Of a stretch of 64,000 nt of DNA, positions 45,307-53,331 are shown one piece after another. The stretch comes from Chryseobacterium sp. (GTDB taxonomy: Bacteria > Bacteroidota > Bacteroidia > Flavobacteriales > Weeksellaceae), in contig NZ_JARBTK010000003.1 of NCBI RefSeq assembly GCF_029240215.1, positions 434,001 to 498,000 of the forward strand. Reading direction: 5' to 3'. The notes beneath the pieces are model-generated. The model saw nothing but the letters and a program-made list of their open reading frames with translations, did not search any database and was not told the origin of the DNA. How positions within the stretch are numbered: the stretch's first letter is position 1; each line of letters opens with the position of its first letter. Made by a program: the position numbers and the translations under genes.

Positions 45307-46425
45307 TCACATCTCCAACTGTAGAATTTTCTCAATCATTTTTTGATTAAAACTTTCAGGAATTGATCTCATCAAGAAATTTCGGATTGAGTTTCCTTTT
45401 TCCCATTGCGAAAGCTTTCCGATTTTCCAACTTGTATTGACGATGTAATCAACTTTCTTCCGTCTTATTTTTTGAAACTCTTTAAAAATCGAATTAAAAT
45501 CTTTGCTTTTCGCTAATAATTTTCCAATAATATAAGCATCTTCAATCGACTGACACGCACCTTGCCCCATATTTGGAGTTGTGGCGTGAGCTGCATCACC
45601 AACCAAACAAAGATTATCAGCAAACCATTTTGGAATAGGAGCGAGGTCAATAATATCATTTAAAATAATATTTTCCGGTTTTGTAGCTTCCAAAATTTGT
45701 AGAACCAATGGATCAAAATCTCTGAAAGTCTCAATTAAATTTATGTTTTCTCTATAATTGTTTTCGTTGATTAAAGCATACCAATACACTTTATTTTCAG
45801 ATAGTTTCACAAAACCAAAACGTTTTCCTTTTTCCCAAATTTCTAAAGCATGATGATCATATTTTTCAGGAAGATTAAAATCAGTCAATCCGCGCCAACA
45901 TTTTTGTTTTGCATTTCTGATTTTTCCAGTTTGTAGAATCTGATCGCGAATTTTAGAATGAATACCATCTGCGCCGAAAACTATTTTGCTTTCAATCTCG
46001 TTTCCATTTTCAAATTTTAAAAGATAATTTTCTTTTTTATCAATTTTATTTAAATTGTAATCAAGCTTAATATTCTCAAAACCAATATTTTCTGCTAAAA
46101 TATTCTGCAAATCAGCTCTGTGAATGGCAATGTTGCAAGAATTGAATTTCTTTTCTAAAGCTAAAACATCTGTTGTAGAAATTGTCTTTAGTTTTTCATC
46201 CGTAATTGAAATTTCATGAATTTTGTTTCCTGCGTTTTCAATTTTTTCTTTTAAACCTAATTTCTCAAAAATCTGCATCGCATTGACTGCCATCATAATC
46301 CCGGCTCCGACAGGTTTTATTTCCGGTGCAGATTCGTAGATGGTAAAATCTAAATGGTGTTGTTTCAGAATATTTCCTAAAGTCAAACCTCCAATACCAG
46401 CTCCAATGATTGAGATTGAATTCAT
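45307..46425 (-). CDS. FAD-dependent aromatic-type monooxygenase
   Basis: 372 residues of the class A flavin monooxygenase family (salicylate hydroxylase/zeaxanthin epoxidase-like). Features: the FAD dinucleotide loop SIIGAGIGGLTLGNIL at the N-terminus; the DG motif in VFGADGIHSKIRDQI; and the second FAD motif LVGDAAHATTPNMGQGACQSIEDA. The enzyme uses NAD(P)H and oxygen to hydroxylate or epoxidise a substrate that cannot be inferred. It is cytoplasmic. A small membrane protein gene lies 9 nt upstream on the same strand. Confidence 0.9.
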   Translation of the reverse strand: MNSISIIGAGIGGLTLGNILKQHHLDFTIYESAPEIKPVGAGIMMAVNAMQIFEKLGLKEKIENAGNKIHEISITDEKLKTISTTDVLALEKKFNSCNIAIHRADLQNILAENIGFENIKLDYNLNKIDKKENYLLKFENGNEIESKIVFGADGIHSKIRDQILQTGKIRNAKQKCWRGLTDFNLPEKYDHHALEIWEKGKRFGFVKLSENKVYWYALINENNYRENINLIETFRDFDPLVLQILEATKPENIILNDIIDLAPIPKWFADNLCLVGDAAHATTPNMGQGACQSIEDAYIIGKLLAKSKDFNSIFKEFQKIRRKKVDYIVNTSWKIGKLSQWEKGNSIRNFLMRSIPESFNQKMIEKILQLEM

Positions 46426-46434
46426 TTAAAATAA

Positions 46435-46908
46435 TTAAAATTTAAAATAAGTTAAATCACATTTTTTTTCGCTAAAATCCAAGATAATTCCGTAATCGAT
46501 CTTTGCTAATCCTCTTTTTGAATAACCTTTAATCCTAATTTTATCATCAACCTTCTGTTTTGAAATATAATTGATTTCCTCCCAAACGTAAGCAAAATTT
46601 TCTCTATTTTCAATCCTGCTTATTTGCAGGATGGGTTGAGCTACGTTAAAAATTTTACTTTTGATAAGTAAAAAAATATGGTCATTCAAAAGAATGATGA
46701 TAGATTTATTAATCTGATAATTATAAATAGATTTACTACTTGATATATCAATATCAGTATTAATATTATTCAGTTTGATAAATCCTTTTCCGGATAAAGA
46801 TGCTAAAAACTTTTCATGCTTATTTTTATTATAATTGTGAAATGCTAGATTTCCTATAGTAAAAAGAAAAATTAGTGTTCCAAAAGCTAAATAGATTTCC
46901 ATATTCAA
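46435..46908 (-). CDS. Small membrane-anchored protein, function unknown
   Basis: 157 residues. One N-terminal membrane helix (IYLAFGTLIFLFTIGNLAF) is followed by a soluble domain of about 130 residues rich in Ile, Asn and Lys with strand-like segments (KSIIILLNDHIFLLIKS, IDYGIILDFSEKKCDLTYF). It could start at the first Met or at MEIYL two codons later. I do not recognise the family. Composition is even more AT-rich than its neighbours. It probably shares a transcript with the monooxygenase gene. Confidence 0.65.
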   Translation of the reverse strand: MNMEIYLAFGTLIFLFTIGNLAFHNYNKNKHEKFLASLSGKGFIKLNNINTDIDISSSKSIYNYQINKSIIILLNDHIFLLIKSKIFNVAQPILQISRIENRENFAYVWEEINYISKQKVDDKIRIKGYSKRGLAKIDYGIILDFSEKKCDLTYFKF

Positions 46909-46912
46909 ATAT

Positions 46913-46943
46913 AAAAAAACGGAGTCTGAAAAATCAAACTCCG
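46913..46943 (-). terminator. Terminator of rpoD
   Basis: Minus strand CGGAGTTTGA and TCAGACTCCG form a stem with one internal mismatch, followed by seven Ts. Confidence 0.8.
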
Positions 46944-46968
46944 CTTAATAAATTATTTAAACTAAAAA

Positions 46969-47835
46969 TTATTTACCTAAATAAGACTTCAAAATCTTAC
47001 TTCTGGTATTGTGTTTCAGTCTTTTGATCGCCTTTTCTTTGATCTGACGAACTCTTTCTCTTGTAAGATCGAAAGTTTCACCGATTTCTTCCAAAGTCAT
47101 TGGATGTTTACCGTTTAGTCCGAAGTATAATCTTACCAAATCTGCCTCTCTTGGAGTCAACGTGTTCAATGCTCTTTCAATTTCAATCTGAAGAGATTCA
47201 AGCATCAAATCTTTATCTGGACTCGGAGATTCTCCAGAACGCAATACGTCATACAAGTTAGAATCTTCACCTTCTACCAATGGAGCATCCATCGACAAGT
47301 GTCTTCCGGAGTTTTTCATTGATTCTTTGATGTCTTCTTCACTCATGTCAAGAACTTCAGCCAATTCTTCAGGAGAAGGTGGTCTTTCATTTTCCTGTTC
47401 AAGGTGAGCGTATGCTTTATTGATTTTGTTGATCGAACCAATTTTGTTCAGCGGTAATCTTACAATTCTCGACTGCTCAGCCAATGCCTGTAAAATCGAC
47501 TGACGAATCCACCATACGGCGTAAGAGATAAATTTAAAACCTCTTGTTTCATCATATCTTTTTGCAGCTTTCATCAATCCTAAATTCCCTTCGTTGATCA
47601 AATCGGGAAGAGAAAGACCTTGGTTTTGGTACTGTTTAGAAACTGAAACTACGAAACGAAGGTTGGCTTTGATTAATTTTTCCAATGCGACTCTATCGCC
47701 GGCGCGGATTTTTTGCGCCAAATCTACCTCTTCGTCTGCGGTAATCAATTCTACTTTACCGATTTCCTGCAAATACTTGTCTAGTGAAGCGGTTTCCCTG
47801 TTGGTAACCTGCTTGGTTATTTTTAATTGTCTCAT
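46969..47835 (-). CDS. rpoD: Primary sigma factor RpoD (sigma-70)
   Basis: 288 residues, the short Bacteroidetes primary sigma factor without region 1.1. Region 1.2 opens [25 protein letters not shown]; region 2 holds [18 protein letters not shown] and the -10 recognising [17 protein letters not shown]; region 3 has [12 protein letters not shown]; region 4 has [29 protein letters not shown]. It directs RNA polymerase to TTG/TAnnTTTG promoters like those seen throughout this window. A minus-strand -7 box lies at 47856-47849, close to the start codon. Confidence 0.97.
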   Translation of the reverse strand: MRQLKITKQVTNRETASLDKYLQEIGKVELITADEEVDLAQKIRAGDRVALEKLIKANLRFVVSVSKQYQNQGLSLPDLINEGNLGLMKAAKRYDETRGFKFISYAVWWIRQSILQALAEQSRIVRLPLNKIGSINKINKAYAHLEQENERPPSPEELAEVLDMSEEDIKESMKNSGRHLSMDAPLVEGEDSNLYDVLRSGESPSPDKDLMLESLQIEIERALNTLTPREADLVRLYFGLNGKHPMTLEEIGETFDLTRERVRQIKEKAIKRLKHNTRSKILKSYLGK

Positions 47836-47848
47836 TTATTGTTATTCT

Positions 47849-47856
47849 CAAAAATA
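47849..47856 (-). promoter_or_regulatory. -7 box of rpoD
   Basis: Minus-strand TATTTTTG, exact TAnnTTTG, 14 nt before the start codon, so the leader would be under 10 nt. A TTG lies 25 nt further upstream, a little beyond the usual spacing. Confidence 0.5.
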
Positions 47857-47993
47857 GAGTTACTATAGTATTATACGTTTCCAATAGCAAAAAGGTTACA
47901 AAGGTTTTAATAATTTTTTATTTAATTAAAATGATGTTGGAAAATTAGTTGTAAATTATCGGTCTTGTTTTATTTAAATTGTTATCTAGTGTT

Positions 47994-48118
47994 GTCATTT
48001 CGAGTAGCTTTCAAAAAGCGTATCAAGAAGTTTTTAAATAATGACTTAATTTGTATGAAGTTCACTAGTTCTCAATACATTTTTCTCCACTTTGCTTCGA
48101 AAAAAACTCGAACTAACG
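47994..48118. repeat. Palindromic element, diverged copy 1
   Basis: 125 bp aligned end to end with the copy at 48166. It begins GTCATTTCGAGTAGC and ends ACTCGAACTAACG, so the terminal arms are partly decayed. Confidence 0.8.
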
Positions 48119-48165
48119 AAGCTGCTAATATCAGCAATCGATTTTTATGGATGGTTTTCTGCTAC

Positions 48166-48292
48166 GTCACTTCGAGTAGCTTTCAAAGAAAGCGTATCGA
48201 GAAGTTGTTGATCAATGACTGAATTTGTTGGAAGTTCACGGGTTCTCGATACATTTTTCTCCGCTTTGCTTCAAAAAATACTCGAACTGACG
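48166..48292. repeat. Palindromic element, better-preserved copy 2
   Basis: 127 bp with terminal inverted repeats GTCACTTCGAGTA and TACTCGAACTGAC (12 of 13 match), and an inner perfect pair GTATCGAGAA/TTCTCGATAC. The whole unit can fold into one long hairpin; it resembles a non-autonomous MITE-like unit or BIME. No flanking target duplication is obvious. Confidence 0.8.
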
Positions 48293-48379
48293 GAATAAAA
48301 AAAAGTGAAACCGAAGCTTCACTTTAGATATAGAATTTAAAAATTGACTTTCAAAAATTCACCTATTCACAATTGATTT

Positions 48380-49171
48380 TTAAAACAAATCATTCAATAC
48401 TTTAGCCAATCTCAAACCGCCGTAAAGAAGCTGTCTTTCCATGGTGTCGTTGAATTTATATTGGTAATCGTAACCCAATTTTGATCCGTCCGGAGTTTGT
48501 GCGTAGATTTTATTGGCAATCTGATGAGAATCATACAGCCAGTTTTCTAATGTTCCCGACTGAATTTGCTCTACTTCATTTTTAGACTTAATATCTAAAA
48601 GTTTTGCATATTCTGTGTAGCTGTATTTTTGAGAATCTACCAATTTGCCGTCCCAAACTGAGTGTAAATTTGTTTTTTCTCCAAAATAAGTGACGTTAAT
48701 TTTATTTCCGCCTAAATCTTCAGATCTTCCGGTATGCATCGGCTGAGAAAGATCTCCCATCATGTGGATCAGGAAAATCAACGCAATTTTTCTGTCTTTT
48801 TCAGAAGTTTTTTCGTCTTTGATCTGTGCAGACAAAGTTTTGATCTGAGAGTAAAGACTTGGTCCTGACTGAGCTTTTAAATTTTTTTCAAATGCTGCGA
48901 GATCTGTTTGTGGATCAATGTTTACATAATGCCACACTGAGGTCTGCTTCCAGACTCCGGTCGTATCAGATTTAATGAAATCCGGCCAGTTTGCCCAATA
49001 AGCAAGACGTTCCTGTCCCATCATTTTTTTTATTTCTCTTTTTGCTTTACCAGACAAGTGGTTTTCTGCGATTTCTGCAATCACACGATGTCCTGTCAAT
49101 CCCCATGCATAAGAATATACGGAGCTGGAGATCATGAATAAAAGCAGCATTTTAGAATAAATACTTTTCAT
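48380..49171 (-). CDS. S1/P1-type nuclease
   Basis: 263 residues from ATG 49171. The signal peptide ends so that mature Trp (residue 23, AWGLTGH) becomes N-terminal, as required for zinc binding in S1/P1 nucleases. Other zinc ligands are His28, the Asp in ANWPDFIKSD, WHYVNID, HMMGDLSQPMHTG and NLHSVWD. The family cuts single-stranded DNA and RNA in the periplasm or outside. The open frame reaches back to 49225, but a complete promoter (TTG at 49225-49223, TATCTTTG at 49204-49197) covers that extension, so the shorter start is used. Confidence 0.92.
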   Translation of the reverse strand: MKSIYSKMLLLFMISSSVYSYAWGLTGHRVIAEIAENHLSGKAKREIKKMMGQERLAYWANWPDFIKSDTTGVWKQTSVWHYVNIDPQTDLAAFEKNLKAQSGPSLYSQIKTLSAQIKDEKTSEKDRKIALIFLIHMMGDLSQPMHTGRSEDLGGNKINVTYFGEKTNLHSVWDGKLVDSQKYSYTEYAKLLDIKSKNEVEQIQSGTLENWLYDSHQIANKIYAQTPDGSKLGYDYQYKFNDTMERQLLYGGLRLAKVLNDLF

Positions 49172-49196
49172 TTTTTTAGTAATAATTTTAGATCGA

Positions 49197-49225
49197 CAAA
49201 GATAGTATACACTTTCCAGAAACAA
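49197..49225 (-). promoter_or_regulatory. Nuclease promoter, TTG-N18-TATCTTTG
   Basis: Minus-strand TTG (49225-49223) and TATCTTTG (49204-49197) spaced by 18 nt, matching the Bacteroidetes consensus on both elements. Confidence 0.7.
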
Positions 49226-49372
49226 ATAATTATAGAAATCTTTTATGATGACTTTTTCGGTTTGTTAAATAAATTTAATCTGTCTCAGTTTTATAATAAA
49301 TTTCTAAATTTTAATTTTATAGTCATCAATTCACAATTTTTATTACTAAATTGGATTAAATAAAATATTTCA

Positions 49373-49401
49373 AAATTTGAAATAAATACTTTTTCAAATT
49401 T
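49373..49401. promoter_or_regulatory. Inverted repeat upstream of tssG
   Basis: AAATTTGAAA (49373-49382) and TTTCAAATTT (49392-49401) are perfect 10-bp arms with 9 nt between. They end a dozen bases before a one-mismatch -7 box (TATCTTTA, 49413-49420). A candidate operator for the T6SS genes. Confidence 0.45.
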
Positions 49402-49448
49402 AAGAGATATATTATCTTTACACTAACAACCACATCACAGAACAGAGT

Positions 49449-50390
49449 ATGTACGACAATAGCATTGTAGATATGCATTATAACAAACTGCAGACAGATT
49501 TTAAGGCTGAAGCAGTTGCCGTAAATCTCCTGAAATACCATCGGGCGGTCAGCAATATTTTTATCGACAGAATAGGGATCAACGACAGAGCTTATCTGAA
49601 AGATATTAAAAGTATCTCTAGCCAATATCTTGGTTTTGATGAAGAGGTTTTGAATATAAAGACTTATAGAGAAGGTATTTACGACTATTTACCTGAAGGA
49701 ATTTTTCATCCGCCTTCTTTAAATACTTCAAGAAAAAATGTCGAGAGTGTAGTCAACGAAATCAGAAAACAAAAAAGAGTAGAAGATGATGCAAGAAAGT
49801 TTTTCAGACCTTTTGAGCTTGAAATTTTTTTTACGGAAATCGGTGCCTTATTAAAAGAATATGACTTTGATCTTGCAAGTGATACAGATTCTCTTTTAAA
49901 GGTTTTTTCTGAACTTTGGCCGGTTGTAAAAATGCTCGATAAAAAAAATGCTTATATTTTTATTCATATTTTACCGTTTTTTCATCAGATACGAGGAGAT
50001 AAAAAGTGGTTTGAGCGTTGTATGACCTCATTTTTGCAGGTTCCTGTGGAAATTACTTTTACTCCCAACATTATCGATAGGATTGAAGAAGAGGACGATT
50101 CTATGCTTCTTGGAAATTCAAGATTGGGAGTTACCTACATCCCAAGCGGAAAACATATGGATGGCGAAAGAAACTGGATCGTGAACATAGGTCCGATTCC
50201 GTATGATGAGATGAAAAAGTACATTCCAGGAAATCCTTTCAGAAAAGTTCTTCAGGCTTTGTACGATTATTGCCTTCCTGTAAGTGTCGATATCGAAGAA
50301 AATTTTATTACCGAAAAGAAAGAATATTCATTCATGCTGGAAGATGACGAAAGAAATTCCAACAGGCTTGGTTTCTCTACTTTTCTGTAA
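49449..50390 (+). CDS. tssG: Type VI secretion baseplate protein TssG
   Basis: 313 residues. The C-terminal half follows the TssG pattern: LGVTYIPSGKHMDGERNWIVNIGPI, then YDEMKKYIPGNPFRKVLQALYDYCLPVSVDIEE, closing with RLGFSTFL, which corresponds to the LGxSTxL end of proteobacterial TssG. The N-terminus contains DFKAEAVAVNLLKYH and EVLNIKTYREGIYDY. TssG forms the baseplate wedge with TssE, TssF and TssK. It is the first of three same-strand T6SS genes; tssN follows after 53 nt. No other tss genes lie in the window. Assignment rests on motif memory plus context. Confidence 0.75.
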   Translation: MYDNSIVDMHYNKLQTDFKAEAVAVNLLKYHRAVSNIFIDRIGINDRAYLKDIKSISSQYLGFDEEVLNIKTYREGIYDYLPEGIFHPPSLNTSRKNVESVVNEIRKQKRVEDDARKFFRPFELEIFFTEIGALLKEYDFDLASDTDSLLKVFSELWPVVKMLDKKNAYIFIHILPFFHQIRGDKKWFERCMTSFLQVPVEITFTPNIIDRIEEEDDSMLLGNSRLGVTYIPSGKHMDGERNWIVNIGPIPYDEMKKYIPGNPFRKVLQALYDYCLPVSVDIEENFITEKKEYSFMLEDDERNSNRLGFSTFL

Positions 50391-50443
50391 AATATTTTAT
50401 TATATTTACATTCATCAATCACAATCACTATTAATTTAATTAA

Positions 50444-51343
50444 ATGGAATTTTCTTCAGTAAAAGGTGTATTTCTAAGATATATTTTAGTGCCGTTGCTG
50501 GCGGTAATCATGATGGGCATTTTAGGTGCGATCAGAAGAAATCAGCCGGCAATAAAGATTAAAGTAATTATCATTTATGTATTGCTGTGCAGTTTATGTT
50601 TAGCAATTCCGGGATTTTTGGGGTTTTCGGGGAATCTGTTTAATCCTTATTATTATCTGATTTCGCAGCTTATTTATCTATTGCTAGGGATTTTTCATGT
50701 CAATTTAATGCACCGATTTTTTAGAAAACACATCCAGTCATTTGGATTAAGTGTTTTGTTTGAATCTGTACTTTCAGTTACCTGTGTGCTTTTGGGAGCC
50801 TACTTATTTGTGCTTATTTTCATATGGGTCAGCAAAGATCAAGGATTTCCTATCATGTCTGCAACGAGTGCTCTGATCTTTTTTGTACCGATGGCATTTC
50901 ATTATTGCTATATTCAGTTTATCAGTATTCCTGTTGATATTTATAAAACATGGCGATATTCTCCGGATCAGAAGCCGCCGGATTTCGAAGGGGCAGATTT
51001 TGACCGATTGATGGTTTTGAATGTTGAACTGAGTAAAAATCTCGAAGATGCCAACAGATTCAGAATCAAAGCTAAAACTTTACCGACTGGAGTTACTTTC
51101 GGAGACTGGTTTTTCCGTGTGGTAGACGATTATAACCATAAGAATCCTAAGTCAATCATTCATCTTTCGGATGAAGAAAAGGAGTCATACTATTGGATAT
51201 TTTACACTAAAAAATCTTTTTTCAGTTTTAGGAAATATATCGATTTTGATCAGGATATCAACACCAACAATATTTCTGAAAACGAAGTGGTCGTCTGTAA
51301 AAGGGTTATCCAGCATGAAGAAGAAGGAAGAAGATCATCATAA
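50444..51343 (+). CDS. tssN: Type VI secretion protein TssN
   Basis: 299 residues. Five membrane helices fill the first 165 residues (ILVPLLAVIMMGILGAI, VIIIYVLLCSLCLAIPGFLGF, YLISQLIYLLLGIFHVNL, VLFESVLSVTCVLLGAYLF and SALIFFVPMAFHYCYIQF); a cytoplasmic domain follows (PPDFEGADFDRLMVLNVELSKN). This is TssN, a membrane component specific to the Bacteroidetes T6SS subtype iii, thought to replace parts of the TssJLM membrane complex. It lies between tssG and tssK with short gaps, consistent with one operon. Confidence 0.8.
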   Translation: MEFSSVKGVFLRYILVPLLAVIMMGILGAIRRNQPAIKIKVIIIYVLLCSLCLAIPGFLGFSGNLFNPYYYLISQLIYLLLGIFHVNLMHRFFRKHIQSFGLSVLFESVLSVTCVLLGAYLFVLIFIWVSKDQGFPIMSATSALIFFVPMAFHYCYIQFISIPVDIYKTWRYSPDQKPPDFEGADFDRLMVLNVELSKNLEDANRFRIKAKTLPTGVTFGDWFFRVVDDYNHKNPKSIIHLSDEEKESYYWIFYTKKSFFSFRKYIDFDQDINTNNISENEVVVCKRVIQHEEEGRRSS

Positions 51344-51367
51344 TCACAAATTTTAAAAAGTATTACT

Positions 51368-52513
51368 ATGATACAGCCAATCAAACATTTTGCAATCAAC
51401 TGGGTCGACGGGATGAAAGTTTCTCAGAGACACCTCAATGACCAGGATAATTTTTTAATAGACACAATCAGAGATGCCAATTCTCTTGCAATTACAACAT
51501 ATAATTACGGTCTGTTGCCAATTCCCAACGAGTTTACTGACAAGACTATTTTTGATGTTCACAATACGGCAACCAATGACGTACAACTTGTTATTAAACA
51601 TTGCAGCGCTGTTACATTGGCCGGATACAGAATCGAACTGAAAGATAGGAGAGTAAGCGTAAAATCTCTTGCAAAGTCAATGAATTTGGATGAAAATCAG
51701 ATCGATGGAGAATATTATATCTTAATTTCTGTCAATCCTTTTGATAAAGTACCGTTTGGTGATATTGATCCGGAAGAGATTCCACCGCGTCATCCGAATG
51801 CTCATGCCAATTATCATATCGAATTATTAGCAGTTTCTTCGTTGAACAGCAGCTATTCTGGAGGGAATTATCTCGTTGTCGGAAAGGTAGATTTTAAAGG
51901 GAATATTGCGCAAGTCAATTCAACTTTTATTCCGCCATGTACGTCTGTACAAAGCCATCCTGCATTGATCGATTACTACAACGGATATGCAAAATCAATT
52001 GGAAATCTTCAGCAATATGCATTTAAAATTATTCAGAAAGCATCGCATAAGAATCAAAACACAGCTTTAGCATTAAATGTAAAATCTCTGTGTACGGTTT
52101 TGGTCAATACTTTCGGAGATATGTATTTTCAGTTTAGAAATGTCATTCCTTATCAACCGCCAGTTTTTTTGATAGAAACTTTTGCTAAACTGGCTTTAAG
52201 ACTTTACAATGCAACACAGGTTTTAGTTCCTGCAGAATTGGAAGAAATGTTAAATTACAGTTTAGAATGGAGTGAAATTGCGCCTCATACTTTACTCAAC
52301 CAATTATCAACCGTTGCGGAAACCAATTACGATCATCACAATTGTGGTGAACCGCTTTTGTATATTCAGCAAATGCTGAGAAGTTTAGAAATCATTTTCT
52401 CTAAATTGAGCGAACTTGATTACATTGGTCAAAGAAAAGAAAATATCATTGTCAACGAACAGGAAGTTTCTTCCAATACCAATCCGAAAAGAGGTTGGAG
52501 TGTTTTAGATTAA
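51368..52513 (+). CDS. tssK: Type VI secretion baseplate protein TssK
   Basis: 381 residues, the usual size of TssK in Bacteroidetes subtype iii. The N-terminal beta domain opens HFAINWVDGMKVSQRHLNDQDNF, equivalent to the WxxGMxLxPxHFQ start of other TssK proteins; the middle is helical (YNGYAKSIGNLQQYAFKII) and the C-terminal receptor domain covers LLYIQQMLRSLEIIFSKLSELDYI. TssK links the baseplate to the membrane complex. A terminator follows at 52537, closing the operon after three genes. Confidence 0.85.
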   Translation: MIQPIKHFAINWVDGMKVSQRHLNDQDNFLIDTIRDANSLAITTYNYGLLPIPNEFTDKTIFDVHNTATNDVQLVIKHCSAVTLAGYRIELKDRRVSVKSLAKSMNLDENQIDGEYYILISVNPFDKVPFGDIDPEEIPPRHPNAHANYHIELLAVSSLNSSYSGGNYLVVGKVDFKGNIAQVNSTFIPPCTSVQSHPALIDYYNGYAKSIGNLQQYAFKIIQKASHKNQNTALALNVKSLCTVLVNTFGDMYFQFRNVIPYQPPVFLIETFAKLALRLYNATQVLVPAELEEMLNYSLEWSEIAPHTLLNQLSTVAETNYDHHNCGEPLLYIQQMLRSLEIIFSKLSELDYIGQRKENIIVNEQEVSSNTNPKRGWSVLD

Positions 52514-52536
52514 TCATTTCAAATTTTAAAATAAAT

Positions 52537-52567
52537 AAATCCCGAGCTTTTGTAGTTCGGGATTTTT
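52537..52567. terminator. Bidirectional terminator between tssK and the DtxR gene
   Basis: AAATCCCGAGC (52537-52547) and GTTCGGGATTT (52555-52565) form 11 pairs (one G-U) with A and T runs on both sides; both flanking genes converge on it. Confidence 0.8.
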
Positions 52568-52592
52568 ATATAATGTCAAAAATTCTGAATTT

Positions 52593-53246
52593 CTATTTTT
52601 TAACCAAGATTTTCTCGGTTGCTTTTTTACTTAAAACTTCCTGTTTTTCCTCAACTTCAACTGTTACTGATCTGTCAAAATCTTCAATCTTGATAATCTT
52701 AATTTTGGTATTTAAAAGAAGTTTTCTCTCAGTGAGATAATTTAGAAAAGCATCGTCAGAAAGTGTTACCGAAGCAAAAATCACATTTTCACCAACTTTA
52801 CAATCGCTTAATTTCTGTAAATCCTGAGAAATAATATTTCCGTCTTTATCAGGAATCGGTTCTCCGTGAGGGTCAAATTTCGGATAATTAAGAATCTCAT
52901 CCATTTTATCAAAAAATATTTTAGAATGTACGTGCTCCAGCTGTTCAGCAATTTCGTGAACGTTTTCCCAGCCAAAATTCATTTTTTTGACAAGAAACAT
53001 CTCTGTCAATCGGTGTTTTCTTACCACTAAAGCTGCTTCACGTCTTCCTTTTTCGGTGACTTTCAGAGGTTTGTAGGTTTCATACACTACCCATTTTTTA
53101 TCAGCAAATTTTTTCATCATATTATTGACGCTCGGCATTTTTACATTCAAAAATTTGCTGAGTTCGTTGATCGTTACTTTTCCTTCATTGTCAACTAAGT
53201 GAAACAAGGCCTTCAGATAATTTTCTTCTGTTAATGTTGTTCTCAA
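52593..53246 (-). CDS. DtxR/MntR-family metal-dependent transcriptional regulator
   Basis: 217 residues. An N-terminal winged helix (LTEENYLKALFHLVDNEGKVTINELSKFLNVKMPSVNNMMKKF) is followed by the metal-binding dimerisation domain (VRKHRLTEMFLVKKM, EHVHSKIFFDKMDEIL, YPKFDPHGEPIP) and a C-terminal SH3-like FeoA domain (about 145-217). Such proteins repress iron or manganese uptake genes when loaded with metal. A TGTTAGAT/ATCTAACA inverted repeat covers its own -7 box directly upstream, suggesting autoregulation. Whether it senses Fe or Mn cannot be read. No metal transporter lies adjacent. Confidence 0.92.
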   Translation of the reverse strand: MRTTLTEENYLKALFHLVDNEGKVTINELSKFLNVKMPSVNNMMKKFADKKWVVYETYKPLKVTEKGRREAALVVRKHRLTEMFLVKKMNFGWENVHEIAEQLEHVHSKIFFDKMDEILNYPKFDPHGEPIPDKDGNIISQDLQKLSDCKVGENVIFASVTLSDDAFLNYLTERKLLLNTKIKIIKIEDFDRSVTVEVEEKQEVLSKKATEKILVKK

Positions 53247-53248
53247 AA

Positions 53249-53278
53249 TGTTAGATGGTTTTCATTACAAATCTAACA
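53249..53278 (-). promoter_or_regulatory. Candidate metal-repressor operator over the DtxR-gene promoter
   Basis: TGTTAGAT and ATCTAACA are perfect 8-bp arms 14 nt apart. On the minus strand, TAGATTTG (53275-53268) is an exact TAnnTTTG and lies inside the palindrome, just before the start codon at 53246. TTAG/CTAA half-sites are typical of DtxR-family operators. Confidence 0.55.
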
Positions 53279-53331
53279 AAATAATATTTAAAATTCAGTC
53301 TTATTATTTTAAGTTTTTTTAATTTTACTGA

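Larger units (their letters stand above)
47857..48379. other. Roughly 520-bp intergenic region with palindromic elements
   Basis: No gene is supported. A weak open stretch at 47965-48222 runs through the repeats and is not credible. The region consists mainly of two diverged copies of a palindromic element (47994-48118 and 48166-48292) between divergently transcribed rpoD promoter DNA and the 3' end of the nuclease gene. Confidence 0.65.

Noticed and set aside
47965..48222. 85-codon frame in the rpoD upstream region
   Set aside because: It runs through the palindromic repeats, has repeat-derived composition and no promoter.
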